DNA of 64,000 bases, from contig WPIO01000115.1 of assembly GCA_009760855.2 (NCBI GenBank), positions 480,501 to 544,500 of the forward strand, in the 5' to 3' direction. The DNA is from Cristatella mucedo (taxonomy: Eukaryota; Bryozoa; Phylactolaemata; Cristatellidae). Position 1 is the first letter of the stretch. Every line of letters begins with the position of its first letter. Shown in pieces: positions 11,201 to 24,700 of this stretch. A program made the position numbers and the translations under genes. Under the pieces are notes generated by a model that saw only the letters and a list, made by a program, of their open reading frames with translations, ran no database searches and had not been told where the DNA came from.

Positions 11201-14200
11201 GCGACAAGACCTTGAAGTCAATCCGTTGCTTGACTGGTAGCCAGTGCAGGTCGGCGAGAAGTGGAGTAATGTGGCAACTGCGACGCTCACGACAGACAAG
11301 CCTAGCTGCCGAGTTTTGCACCAGCTGCAATCGCCTGATCGAATCGCATGAGCACGCATTATGCTGGAGGCACAGCTGAAGATGAGGCTGGCAGCTAGGC
11401 CAGTAGACCATCAGGGTCACCCGACCTCCACCTCCACTCTATGTTGACTTCGACAAGGCTTAATCTTTGGGGTTTCCTATAGACTTTGCGTCCTTGCACG
11501 CATATCTTCTCTACGGTGCTTCGCACACAGCTGCTGGCCACGGGGTCGGCACGCGGTGGGCCGCAATGGCCCTCTAGGTAAGGCGGTTGCTCTTCACGAC
11601 CGAGGTCCCGAGGTCGTGGGTTCGAATCTTGAGGTGGATGATAATTTGTTGCCACCGCAAGCGGCGGTGATAGCCTTTAAAGGTCTTCTGTCGCTATACA
11701 AAAGAGGCTGTTAAATCAGCTAGTGTTTTTTTATCGCCCATCTCGCCACCAGTTCAGCAACCACTATTGCTCCCGAGGTGACTTTGACCCCTAGTGGTGC
11801 AGGCTAGCTCGTAGCAGCTTGAGGAATGGCAGTGGCGCAGCAGCGGCGGCGGCATAGGCGGCTCGGCACGATCAAACATACCCCGACAACCGGCGAACAG
11901 CACTTCGATACCAACTTGTCTGTATTCGGCGTAAATCTACAAATGCGCTGGGCGAGTGAGTGAACGATTGGACGGCTGCTTACTGCGTAGCATCCGTCCA
12001 GCGCTCTCCCCGCCCCCCCGTGTTGTCAACATGCCCGAACTGAAGACCTTCGCTGAGTCTTATGGAAGCGATATCGCCGAGTGACGTCATTCTACTTTGC
12101 TAATTCGTGCCGCCGGCATTGTATTTTAAGATCAATTTTCTTAATTGTTAAGATGCGACTATCGAAAGGGCCGTTTGCAGCTGACGCTCTTTTTTCCAGT
12201 GACAGCTCTCACGATATCGACTCCACATCGGGTTTTCCCTTGACTGACCTTGACTGACCTTGACTGACTCTTACAATTCACTATCTTCATTACTTATCTG
12301 CGTCCGTGCAAGATTGTTGCCCAACGGAAACTTGCCCTTAACCTACCACTCGCTTCTTGCTATTTTCTAGTCTCAGCTGCATAGCTTAAAACTAGTGCTC
12401 GAGCACGACTGCCCAAAATTGTGAATATGTGAATAAATTAACTGACCAAATTAAAAATCTTGCGATGCAGAAGGTCACGGGAAACTACTGAACGACGAGA
12501 GTAAGGTGATCTCAACATTTTTCAAGACAGATGATTGAATATCTTATAAAATTACACATACAGTAATTTCATACGGCGATGCCCTTGAAAGGCCGTTAAA
12601 CTTTTACGGGGCCATAGCAACTACCAAGGAGGACTGTCTAACCTGGGATAGGGAATGGCGTCCTTTATTATAGGAACGTGATTATGTCTTCAGCCAGCTC
12701 TTTCCGAGTGCGGTCATCCTAGCCAGGGACACTGCTCGCTGAAAAAGCTTTCTCTAAAGAGCCTCGGACGGGCATATTTTTCAAACTAGAATAATTTGTA
12801 CCTTTACCTGCTTCTGGCTCTACCACCTCCACCGTTTCCTAGGCACCTGGCGTTTCTAAGCCATGAACCGCACATCAATGACATATAAGTGGGCTGATCA
12901 GTTGACCCATATCCTCCACTATGATTTCAGCCAAGGGCACGCTAGCTGGCTGGAGGTAGGACAATTAGAAACTAACCAGCCCAGCGAGGACTGCGGTTAA
13001 ACTCTTCCACAAGGCTACAGGTATAAACTTCGCTTTAAAGGCCAACTGGACTATGTAAGAGACGGGACCAGGAATTAATTTGGGAAGTATGAACTTACTA
13101 AGCGCTGTAATGGCACACTAGGTGAGGTGGTTGCTCTTTACGACTTCGGTCCGAGGTAGTGGGTTCGAATCCTGCGGTTGGCGATCCTCAATTGCCACTG
13201 CAAGCGATTGTGATAGCCTTTAAGGCTCTTCTGCTGCTATACCAAAAGAGGCTGTTAAACCAGCTAGTATAAGAGGCTGTATCTAGACCTTACTCCTAGC
13301 TAGCCAATCCTTTTAAATGACCTTTTGATTGACCTTTTGATTGACTCCCATTCGGCTTGGGCAAGCAGCCTGCCAAGCTCCTAAACGATGCGGCTGGCAG
13401 CCACCTAACTCATCCCCCACTGGCGGCCGTGGCGTCCTACTCCAAACTACGTTGCAAAGAGGTCATCGCCAGTCGACACCCACCCACCATCGTCAGGAAA
13501 GCCACTACCTCTACAGAGCCAGGTGCGAACGGCGTCAGAAGTTTTTGACCTGGGAATTAAATGCTCGGCCTTCGCTGGAGAGCTTTCTCAGCACACTCGA
13601 GACACAAGCGAAAAGCGAAGACGCTGGTGGCCAACACTATTGCCCGACGAATTTCGTGGGCGACATCGCAGGTGCCTGCGAATAGAGTTACCATCAAGAG
13701 CACTTTCACTCCCGTCGAGTCGATGTAATTCATCGGGTTGCAGTCGATGACAATGTGGTGAAGCTCGGCAGCTTCGGCGGCATCGGCATCGGGCAACGAC
13801 GATGTCACGGCAGCGGCGGATGACGACGCCTCGAGTTCTGGCTGAACTGGCTCGGAAGAAGAGCACGGACTTGGCTCGCTGTCGGCGTTTTCGCCTGTTG
13901 GACCAAGCCCGTCGAGATGCGCTGCCTGTAAAAGTAATCAATAATCGTGAGACATCTCAGCCCGACAACGTTAGCCTCGACTCGCTGCTTATGCGCTGAT
14001 CAGCCAAGGAGCTCGCGAAACCGACACTGCATTGAATTGCAAGATATCTGGCAGCGGCGAGAAACTCGTGAGAGGATCGTTCAAGTCGAGACTTGGAGAG
14101 CAGCTCCACAAGGATAAAATGCGATGGCCGTTTGCTTCTTTAGAAGCTTGCCATTCCAAGATGGCTGCACAGTCGCTGGCGGTTGGCTGCGACTCGCCAA

Positions 14201-15710
14201 GCGGACTTTCGGTATTGGCTGGTATCTCGCAGCACTGCATGGCACTGCATGGCATGCACACACAGCATGGCACTGCAGCCGCCGATGCACTCGATCCTAC
14301 GGCGCACCTGACTCCCGTGAGCCGCGGAGTGTGAAGCTTTCTTTCTCGCCTTGGCCTCCTTCTTTTTCTGCTCCTCGACTGCCTCTTTGCGAGCCTCTCT
14401 TTTGCGTTGAAGCTCACGGGGATTGATTCCGACCAGCCGGTACAATCGGTGACGAAAGTGCTCGGCGTTCACGTAGTATAGCGGCGCGTCCATTCTGAAG
14501 ATCTTTATGCCGCGAATCTCCTCGGCCTAAACATAAAAGCGATGGCGAAACTGCATATCGTTTAAGTGCCTAGAACGAGATTAAGTTCTCTGAGGGTGCT
14601 TTATCAAATGTATTATTATTATTTTTATTACTATCACGGCTCCTTCGTCTATTTCTGAGACGCGACACGCCAGCTCTCACTTTGCCCAGGGTCAAGGTGT
14701 TTATACTGGGCGACCAGACGACCAAGGTCGTGGCTACTCGCCTAGAAGCAGCAGACAATCCTTCTCGCCAATTCAAGCGGACTGGTGGCCCTTAAGACTC
14801 TTGGCCACTATCAAATAAGGTTTATATATCAGCAGACGCAAATCCTTTTTAAATATAATTCATTTATATGGGAGCCCTAAGAGAGCCTAATCTCTATTCT
14901 GGTGCTTCACGTATGACATGGGGTCCGAGCCCACTACCTTGGTCATAAAATATATTCACCTTGACCGTTAGTCTAGGTGAACACCTTACTCACTGGGCCA
15001 TTCAATTTCTAACGGTTAAATACCTCGGTACGTTCAAGCCCGCACAAACGTTCTGCGAGAGCAGAAACAAATGAGGGGTTCACGGCGGAAAGATAGCATA
15101 AACTGGAGTTTCTTTCTGTTACGGCATCCAAAATAACACGCAGTTCAAGAAAGTCTCTCGTGATTAGTGCTGTCCGAAGAAAACGTGCGCTCTCTATCCT
15201 TCTTGCTTGACCCTCTCACCGACCTTATAGATGCCATGGAATAAAAACGACGATTTCTAACGTCCTAGATGAGTCTTCACCTCTTACTAAGCGACAGGCC
15301 CGTCCCGCCGAAAAGCACTTTGGTTAATGGCTGACACCAAGAAAGCGAGGAATCCTATGCTGGGCATGAAAAGGCAGTCGGGACTCAACGTCCACCGCTC
15401 TGTTGTTGAGGATTTAAGGTTCCGCCACTCCATTTTAGCTACGGACAGGAAATTTTATACAGAAGTAGTCATATCACTGGCTAATAGCCCAAAATTAATA
15501 ATGTCAGAATTGACCATCTTCTCAACTGCCCTACATCAATCTTGACATCTTAACCACTCAAAACTATGCAAAATGCCCAGTCATCAAAATGGCAGCTCGT
15601 AGCAGCTCGTTTCTCTAATTTTTGTAGGGAATATAGGGCAGAAGGTGGATTCCGACCCTCACAGCTATCTAGCTGCAGTCTCCATTCAAGCCCATCTCCT
15701 CTTGCTCTCC

Positions 15711-15741
<31 letters not shown>

Positions 15742-18700
15742 CTCATTCAAAATTGAACTATTGTACTCGCCGCTAAATTGTTCTCCCTGGCTAATAAGAC
15801 CACTCTCCTCTCGTGCACTGACTCAAAAGCTCTTCTTGCAAGATTCGTAGATCTGCTGATGTCCGTAAAGCAATATTGTACACGTGTGCCAGCCCCTCTG
15901 AAGACCGCTGCAGTAAGGAAACTCGTAGAAAATGTGACTACATGCTGAGAATCAATGTAACTTTCATCCGGCCTCCCTCCGACATTCCCGTTGAACAGAT
16001 GTTAGCTCAGCTGCTACACTAATGCAACTGTTCATCAGATCTTGCCGGGAAGTTTGAATCGTGATGCCGAACCAGCAATTTCTCAGTGACCGCTCTTCTG
16101 CATGCTTGCTAGCATTTCTGAGCAACGGTCATAGTCTTGGGCCTTGCGATTAATGCTCTTTGATCGATCAGTGGTATTTAATGGAATTAACCATCAAGTC
16201 CTGCAGGAATTTCTCTCAGTACGTCCAGGTACAGAGCTGGGACAGAGCTAATTGGGGTTCGGTCATATCTCACTGAGAGATGTCAATAGTGGCTGCCGGT
16301 AATCCAAGGAGCTTACAATCATATACGGTATTCGATGAACCGTTTTTATCTCCCCTTCCTTCATTGTGAAGAAAAAAGTGTGGGTACCTCAGGCTTAGGC
16401 CCTTTAGTTTCACTGCGTAATCTCTTAACTCTATCCGAGGAAGACATCGAATAACAAAATCTTGGCTTTTATTTCTCTGCAAACAGCACTCAGTTCTACT
16501 TAACTTTTCACCCTTCTAAACCTTGCTCTGCATTCAAATAACTAACCTCCCTTGCAGCCATAGTCGACCAGATATGACATCCTGAAGCTTAATGAAGATA
16601 GGGTCACTGGCAAGACAATCCTAGTGTCACAATAAAGTTAGAGGTCTTCACCCGTAAGATTTATGTATCTAGTATCAATCTCGTGAAGTTAGCCCTTACT
16701 TTAGGTCTGCAGTTCAAAAGCGACTTGTCTTGAGATCAGCAAGCTTCCATTGTCAAGTTGAGCTACTTTCCGCTGAGGAACATTGCCAACAGGTGGATCC
16801 TGACAGCCTAGGACGTAAGGTGCTCGCTCTTTACTAACGAGGTCGTGGGCTCAAATCCTGCAGTGGGTGATTCTTCATTGCCAACTGCAAGCGATAGTGA
16901 CAGCCGTTAAAAGCTCTTCTATACAAACAAGGCTGCCAAATTGACCAACATAAGATCCTGCATATACAAGTGTACTACAGTCAAACTAGTCCAAGCGCTT
17001 GTGACATTGAGTCTAGATTCCTGCAATTCCCTTTATTCGTGAATCCCTGGTCTTTATGTTTAACCATCAGCAAATAATGCAAAAAGATCGGCAGCTCGTA
17101 TGGTCTGTCGACAAAGGTGTGGATGCCTTATTAGACCCCTTCTTTCGGAGCTCTACTGGTTCGTTATCGAGTATTTCGCCAACTTCAAAACTCTCCCTCG
17201 GGCATACTGGAGCTGTGATTACTCACTAAATAAGGCGGTTGGTTTTTACGACCTCGGTCCCAAGGTCATAGATTCGAATCCTGTGGCGGGCAATCCTTTA
17301 TTGCCGCTGCAAGCGGTGGTAATAGCCTTTAAGGCTCTTCTATCGCTCTACAAAAGCGGCTGTTAAATCAGCTAACATTTGTTCAATCGCTTGCACGTGC
17401 TTCGCGTGCTTACCTGTGCATGAGTAAGTGTATGTTACTAACCAGGGCCCTATTTAGCGGTGGCCCTGACTGTCTTCTTGTACGCTTTTTCATTCTTGTC
17501 GAAGTATGGATTGCTTGTCATTTATTCTTGGATATTGCTTCTCTTGTAGCGAGTTTTGTAAAGCACCTGGGTAGAAATTTGAGTCATTTAGAGCGCTTGG
17601 GGGAAAAGCTATTTTATTTTCGCCTGCATATATGCCGATAAGAATTTATTTGAAAAACAACAGATATTTGCAGTCAGCCGGAGGACCACTTCCTCATCTC
17701 CCTGCTCTCGGGGGCAGGCCCAGACTCGCTTCGAAGGTAGAGAACCGCCTGCTAACCACCCGTAGATGGCGTAGGAGAGGCAAAGTCGTCGAAAGACCTT
17801 CGCTGTCTCAGCGCTGGCATGGAATGCCCAGATCCACCAAGCAGCAAATGAAGTGGTTGACCAGTGGACGACGATAAGAGTCCACCCTGCGACTCGCAAG
17901 GCTTCCCCGCACTAGCCATACATGCCTAGCTGAGCTGCATTGGCCGCATCGGCCGGATCGTAGCATCGCGTCAACCCTTACGAAGGTCACTCAGGGTCAA
18001 AGAATTAGCTGGCCATCTCTTTCTTTCACTCTGTTTGTGTCAGCGATAGAAACTTCTACTCTTCCGGCCTTTGCCACCGTGGAACTCGCTATCGCAATTA
18101 TTTCGCAGTGACAGTATCTTCGCTTTCTTGACACTTCCTTTCCCTGGCCGACCTACGACACCGTTCCTATCCTTCTTCCTTTCTAAGAACGTCTACGCAT
18201 CTGCTACTTCCCTCCGAGGCTACTCTACGTCGCTTTTCCTACGCTATTGCCCACCTTGACTGCTCCAATTTAGCTCTGTGCTCACTTTATTTTGAGATTT
18301 AGTCTGCTTGTTATTAAATGGGCAGCTGAGGCTGCTGAGGCTTGGAATACGCTAAAAGAAAACTCAAACTCACCCCTACAGACGGCTCAACGTATACCAA
18401 CATAAGCGCCAGGAATGGGCTGCCCGCCATGAACGAATGAGCACTCTGTAGTTCAATTATATGCAGGCCAGTACTGCCTCATCTGCTTAAACCGCTGGTG
18501 AACAGCAGTTGGGAGCATCATCGAGAGGGGCCGGTGCACAGCTGTGCTTCCCCTACTGTTGGTGTTGGCCATCGACTGGCTCTCTGCTGTGCGAACCGAA
18601 CTACACGTTCACAGCGCCGGTTTGGCCCAGTAGTTAAGGTGCTCGCTCGATCAAGGTCTTGCCGAGGTCGTGGACTCGAGCCCCGTGGCTTACTCGAAGC

Positions 18701-21700
18701 GCCTGAATAGAGATTAGGTTCTCTCAGGGCGCTATGCAAATTAGTTATATATGTATGCTGGTAGGCGTTGAAACGAGGCTGCAGCCTAGGGCAAAGCGGC
18801 AAGCAGCACGCTACGCCAGAACTGCCTCTGCGGCGGCAGCTTTCGCTGACCGTCTCTTACCGCTTTATAGATGGCGACGTTCCGGTAGACGTCGGTGCGA
18901 GGAATGCGTCCAAGCAGGCTCGCATCGGCCCTTTACAAATTAAAGTGGAGAGAGCCCGTGAGCGCTCCGCGGCGAGCAGCCGCCCGTCGCCACGTCCCAC
19001 GCTTCGTTTAGCGAGAGAGCGAGGTAATGAGGGCACGTTTGCATGCAGTGCAGATTTACACGCAGCCCGACTCGCTTATAGCTCGCCAAAGCGTCACTCG
19101 CCTCTGGCTCCTGAATGTGGTCGCTAGGACACCGAAGGCCACGCCGGCGAGAAGCCCCATTTCCAAGTTTATAACGACGACTGCCAGAAATGTGACTACC
19201 CACATTGCCTGTAAATTTGAAAACCTCAGCGCATCAGACGCGGATAAAGAATTGCTGTGCAGCGTCAACGAGCACGTGTCCTGAAGCAGGCGTACAAATA
19301 AATCGCTCATGAGAATTTTCGAGGTGCTGGCTAATTAACAGCCGCCATTTGCAAGATTGTCGGCCTACTACGCGCTCCCCAAACTCAGCAAGCTTAATTA
19401 AACGTGCCCGTTAGCGTGCTGACGTGACCAATCTGCTTCGAACATCTCGCGATCACAGCTTTCCTGTGATCTGCACATACGGGCGCTGGCACGAATGTGG
19501 AGAACACTGCAGAGCACAGTTCGCCAACAAGGCACCTATCTGTGGCATCAGCAGACTGGATAGTGATTCCCTCACCGTCTGAATAACGTTGGTAAGATTG
19601 CTGTTAATGCATAATTCAAGTGCTAGTAATGTTTCACCGGCATCGGAGAATTTTAAAGGATTGGCATCGCTCAGCGTCTGCGGTCTTGGCCGTACGAGCT
19701 TGACAGTAGGCTTGCGTAACATGAGGATGGACTGCATGTGGAAGTGAGTGCGTTTGCCATTTGCAAGTTTCCCAAAGCAGGCGCTCTCTGTTCAGGCCAG
19801 CAGCCTAGAAGCACTCTTTCAAGCGCCTCGTATTAAATCACAATTACCTTCAGCAAAAACTCTCCACCTTTACTCTCTTATTTTCTTTTGAGCACGCGGA
19901 ATTATAAACTGTAGCATCAGGTAAGGTATGGAGCACCATTCAGTTAGCGAACGACGGCTTCAATCCGCTGGTGACAGCATTTTAGTTCCTGCCCTCCGAT
20001 AGCCTGGAACTCACTACAACTTGACGTCACGACATTCTCCTGGAATGGGGACTTTAAAAATTAAGCTAGAAACGCTTCTTTTCCTCTGTGCATTTGCTTG
20101 CTCTACGCGAAATGTCCTTTATTTGTACAAGCCTGCTGCAATGGCACATGTTTTACTAATTTGACTGAAATACTGCTATCAAGCATACTTAAAGTGCCCG
20201 GAAAGGTATTTCGTTCTCATAGGGAGTGATATTTTATTTCAATGCTACCCTTGCTATCAATAAAAGCACTTCCGCACGCGCTTTCGACCAAAGGTCACGC
20301 TGCTTCATTGCCTCTGCTGCTTGCCACTTACAAAGTCGTATTTGGAGACCTTCCAAAGGGTCTTGAGAACAGCAACCTGGGAGAAAATGTTTAACAGTCC
20401 AGCCACGACAATGCAGCTAAGAACGCTCTAAAAAGAGAACACGGAAATTCTTGCCGACGACGACCTTGAACGCTCACGTGACAGCTGTCCATTCCCACGT
20501 CTACGCGTCAGCAATTACTTTCGCGCAGGGCACTGTAAAGTCAAAATCCATAGGAGCGAATACAGGGTCGCACGTGCGATCGATTGAAAGACGACGCGTA
20601 GGCTCAAGTAAGTCCTCAGCTGGGCATGAGGACAGACGAGACTTCCGAAACTGCAAGCAATCGCCGCGCTCGAAGTGCAATGACGCGAGCAGCTGCAAAT
20701 GCTGAATGCACCCCGTTGCAACGATTACAGCTTACAACTCCCCAGTTGCTGTCCTTATGACTAAGCAGTCACTCTTCACGCTTGATGTTCACGCTTTAAA
20801 ATGAACAGTGACATCCTTGGGAAATGAGTTACATGAGTTATAAGACAGCGAGGCTCTGTTAAGCAACTTCTCTCGTCGACGTGTTCGCTCTTTCGAGACC
20901 ATAACAGAGGTGCTTGCAGTATGACGTGACCTTTGTCGGGTTTGACCTTTGAGGACAAGGACTCAGGTGGAGTCGCCGACCTGAGATGTAGCGAAAGCAG
21001 TCCTACGCACTGCGTCATCCGCTGTGAACAACAAGCATATCAGCAATCACCAAAAGCCTGGCTATGATATTCGTGATACGAATTGTAGATGCAAGCTGTT
21101 TTCTGAAAACGCAACCTCGCTTGGCGCTCCATGAAAAGTGCCAGACTTTTGATAACTAATGCTGTCCGTGCACTATTACCAAGAGAAGGGTGCTTTTCGT
21201 CACCGTGCCCGATTATGTTGAGAACTGTCGAGGCAGGCAGTCATTGGAGTCGGCTGCGGGCGGTTCCATAGCCATCCGTTGAACACTGCTCGCACGGTCT
21301 TTACTGCCAGCGCACACACCTACGCTTAGCATCTAACCGACTTGCAAAGCACCAAGTCGGAAAAAAACGCTGACAAGATCGGAGATTGCGGTGACACTAA
21401 AATAATAATCGCAACGTCTCTACGGGCATAAGAGAGCTAGATCTCTGTTAGCACCCCATATCTGCTTGAAATGAAGTAGATCAGCTAAGCAGTGATAACA
21501 GAAAGCGAGAAATTAGCACGGATATAAGACGACGATATGAGCAGAGCAAAATTTACTGAGGAGTGGATGGATTTTAGCACCGCTTTAAATGCAAAGACTG
21601 AGGATGTCGGCGTGTCTATATCTAGAGAACTTTAGGCTTCGTGAGGATAGAAAACTATAGGCACATGGTCGCCAGAGGATCTGAGGTCAGTACTAAAAGG

Positions 21701-24700
21701 TTAAAGGGCAAACACCATCTCAACGTTAGAGGAGCGGCACGTGGCAAGCGAGTGGAACGCTGGGTAAAGTAAGCAGTAAAGCATATGTGAGCTCTTCGAG
21801 CAAGAGGAAGAGGGTACCTAAAGTTGAGTGGCGTGACCTTGAAGTCCAATCGATGCTTGATGAGGAGTCAACTAGTGTCAGAGAGCATTCGTTTTACTTG
21901 GCCGTTTTGAAGTTCAAGACAGACCAGCTTAGCTGCACCACCTACAAGCTACTCAACGCAGGAAGACCTGCAATAGGATGAAAATGAGCTTAGACAGGAC
22001 GTCTCAAGAGTTAAAGCAGTCTAGACAGGACGTCACAAATATTTCATATGTCACCACATTTGCTTTTCTGTGTGCGAATTGTATTTTGTACGCCTATTCA
22101 CGCTGACGCTAAGTGATATTGCAATAATTCGGTTGTTAACAGACATAGAAGCGCAGCTAAGTAATTTTAACAATAAAAATTGAATTAGCATTGCACCCTA
22201 AAGGGAGCCAAATCTCTGTCTGAGACTTTATATTTACGTGGAAGGAAGCATTCAATTAATTTGAGATAACGCGAATTGTCAGCATGCATGGGCAAAGGTC
22301 AATTTACAGAATGAGCAAAGGATTTGAATAGCAAGTGAGTAGTGGCACAGACCTCAGAGCCCACCGGAAGCTGCCAACAGCACGCAAACGTAGGAGTGAG
22401 CCCCTGATGTGCCTCTGCTCCAAGTGGTGGCAGTGTTGCGCTTCGAACGCCCGCGACGAGGCAGCGTGGCCGAGCCGGTCTCACCTTGGGCAGGGTTTTC
22501 ATGTAAGGACCAAGTGCCAGCAGCACGACGAGCACCAGCAGCGAGGAAATGACATCGGTCACCTGCAGCGACAGAAGTAGGCGTTGGCCTTATGCGGCGG
22601 TGCTGAGGCGCTCACGGTTAGCTGGAGAGCGCTACAGCAGTTCTACTTTCAGTGCGCCTTACAGGTCAAGCTGACCCGGATGCGTGACCCGCGGAGCTCT
22701 CATTCTGGTCCTGCAACTTGCACAATTTATTTCACCGGACTTTTGCCAGCTCGTTCACCTACCGGCGTGCGACCGCCAGCGCTCTCCTGGATCGAACTCC
22801 GGGACAAGGAGGCACAAGCAGGAAAGCATCCGAAGAAGGAGCATACCGCGTTCGTCACACCGTATGCCAGCATCTCCTACGGATAAGGAAAAAAGAAAGT
22901 AGAACGGACCGAGCTTTTCATTTTACATTTGCCAGCCAGCGCCTCCTAGACTGGCCGAGTGGCAAGGATTCGCTTTTAAAGCAAGTACCGCTTAAAGCAG
23001 CCGCTTGGAATCAGCAAGAGCGTACGCCAACTAGCTTCTGACGAACTCGACGCGAGCCACCCTGCCTGCTGCCGTAAGCTCTGTCAGACCTCCCGCTAAT
23101 TTCCCCGCACCGCTTGCACCAAGCTCTGTCTGCTGCTAGTATCGGCGCTCAGGCATTCCAGTGCCAGAGAGCTCGCAAAAGGCGAACGCTTGGTGCAGCA
23201 GGCGGAGCCGAAGCACGATCTCTCCCTACTCTTCAACAGTACTGCTTTTCGCACCTGATTTGCATCGATTTCGTAGTTGTGCTTTTTGGCGAACACTTGA
23301 GCCATCGAGACAGACACAGCGAACGCGACGATGGCTATCGCGAGCGAAGATATCAGTATCTTAGGCAAATTCTTCATCGGAGGCACCGAAGGAGCTTTTA
23401 GCCTAAAAGCAAGAACATGACTATGACCCGGTGACACACAACGACGATGCCTCGCACAGCGCCACAAAGGGAGATCGTGTCTACCTGACTGATTGGTGGT
23501 GCACTATTTATACAGTGCAGTGTTAGTTAAACGTGCAACGTACTGTATCGTCGAACGCTCAGTGAAGGCGGCGTACCTCTGGAGGCGACGTACCCTGCCG
23601 CTCGCCCAGCGGCGTAGCCAACTGCTTAGCGCCAGGTTCGGTTCGCTAAGCGAGCGAAAAATATTAGGTTGCCTCGCCTATAGCGGTTCCGGTGCTATCG
23701 TAATTACCGTTACTAAGGGGTCGAAAGTTCGTTGGCCTGAGCTAGATCGAAACAACCGGCACAAACGGGGGATGTTCCCTAACTTCAGTCGAAAGCACAA
23801 AATTTCGCTGGGCCTCTAGTTCAGTGTTATCCCCGCACTTCGCGAAAGCACTCACCACGACATGGACCCCTGCACACAGGGCTCTACTACAGGGATACAC
23901 ACGGCTCTACTACAGGGATACATAGGGCTCTACTACAGGGATACACACGGCTCTACTACAGGAATAATAGCTAGCAGCGACGGTCCAGGCTCTCGGTGGC
24001 TCAGCAAAAACCCGTAGCAGAAGCCCCAAACGCAGCTCTAACGAAGACCAGCCCTCTACCTCGGAAATATTCCTCATTCTACCCTTACAACCAAATATTC
24101 CTCAACTACCCTTTTCTAGACAGTCTACGTGCGTTGAAAAGGACTCGCGATAGTAATAATCCGTAAATAAACCGGTGCGCATAAGCGAACTAACAGCGTT
24201 GCTTGTCGACGGGGCGACAGGTGTGTGCGAGGAGCAGGGAAGAGTTTTCGATTCTTTCACAATCCTCCAAGTCAGGGGGACGTACCTCGACATCAGTCAG
24301 GACTGAGTTCCAAGCTTTGCGAACATACAAAGTGAAGGCATGGTCTCCAAAGGATTCTATGTTGGCAAAAGGTGCAGCTGAATGCCTTGAATCGGAGGAG
24401 CGGCTCGGATATGTATTGTATTGTATAGTAATGTATCTCCGTCAGTAACTCCACAAAGTCATAAAGACCACGTGAGTGTTACGCAGGAGAGTTTTGTATA
24501 GCGCACTCACAGCCTACGTGGCTTTCGGTACGCATTCGGTAGCCAACAGACTTCGTCTCACGCAACAAAGAGAAAGTGGGAAGCATAGCAGAGTCAGGAG
24601 AGCAGTTGAGGTAGTGAGTAGCATAGAAGTAGCAGCTCAGGACCGCTGAAAAAGATGTGCCACAGTCGGCAGTTGGAGAGTAGATGTCGTTGCGTAAGAA

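Noticed and set aside
17609-17990. Minus-strand frames tested as an extra SLC26 exon
   Set aside because: No family match. Exons 12 and 13 already join in frame (YKA then AEEIRG).
23096-23240. SLVQAVRGN text in the exon 7 frame, considered as SLC26 exon 8
   Set aside because: It is intron read-through after the exon 7 donor. The true exon 8, with SLSRSSIQE and correct phase, is at 22763-22876.
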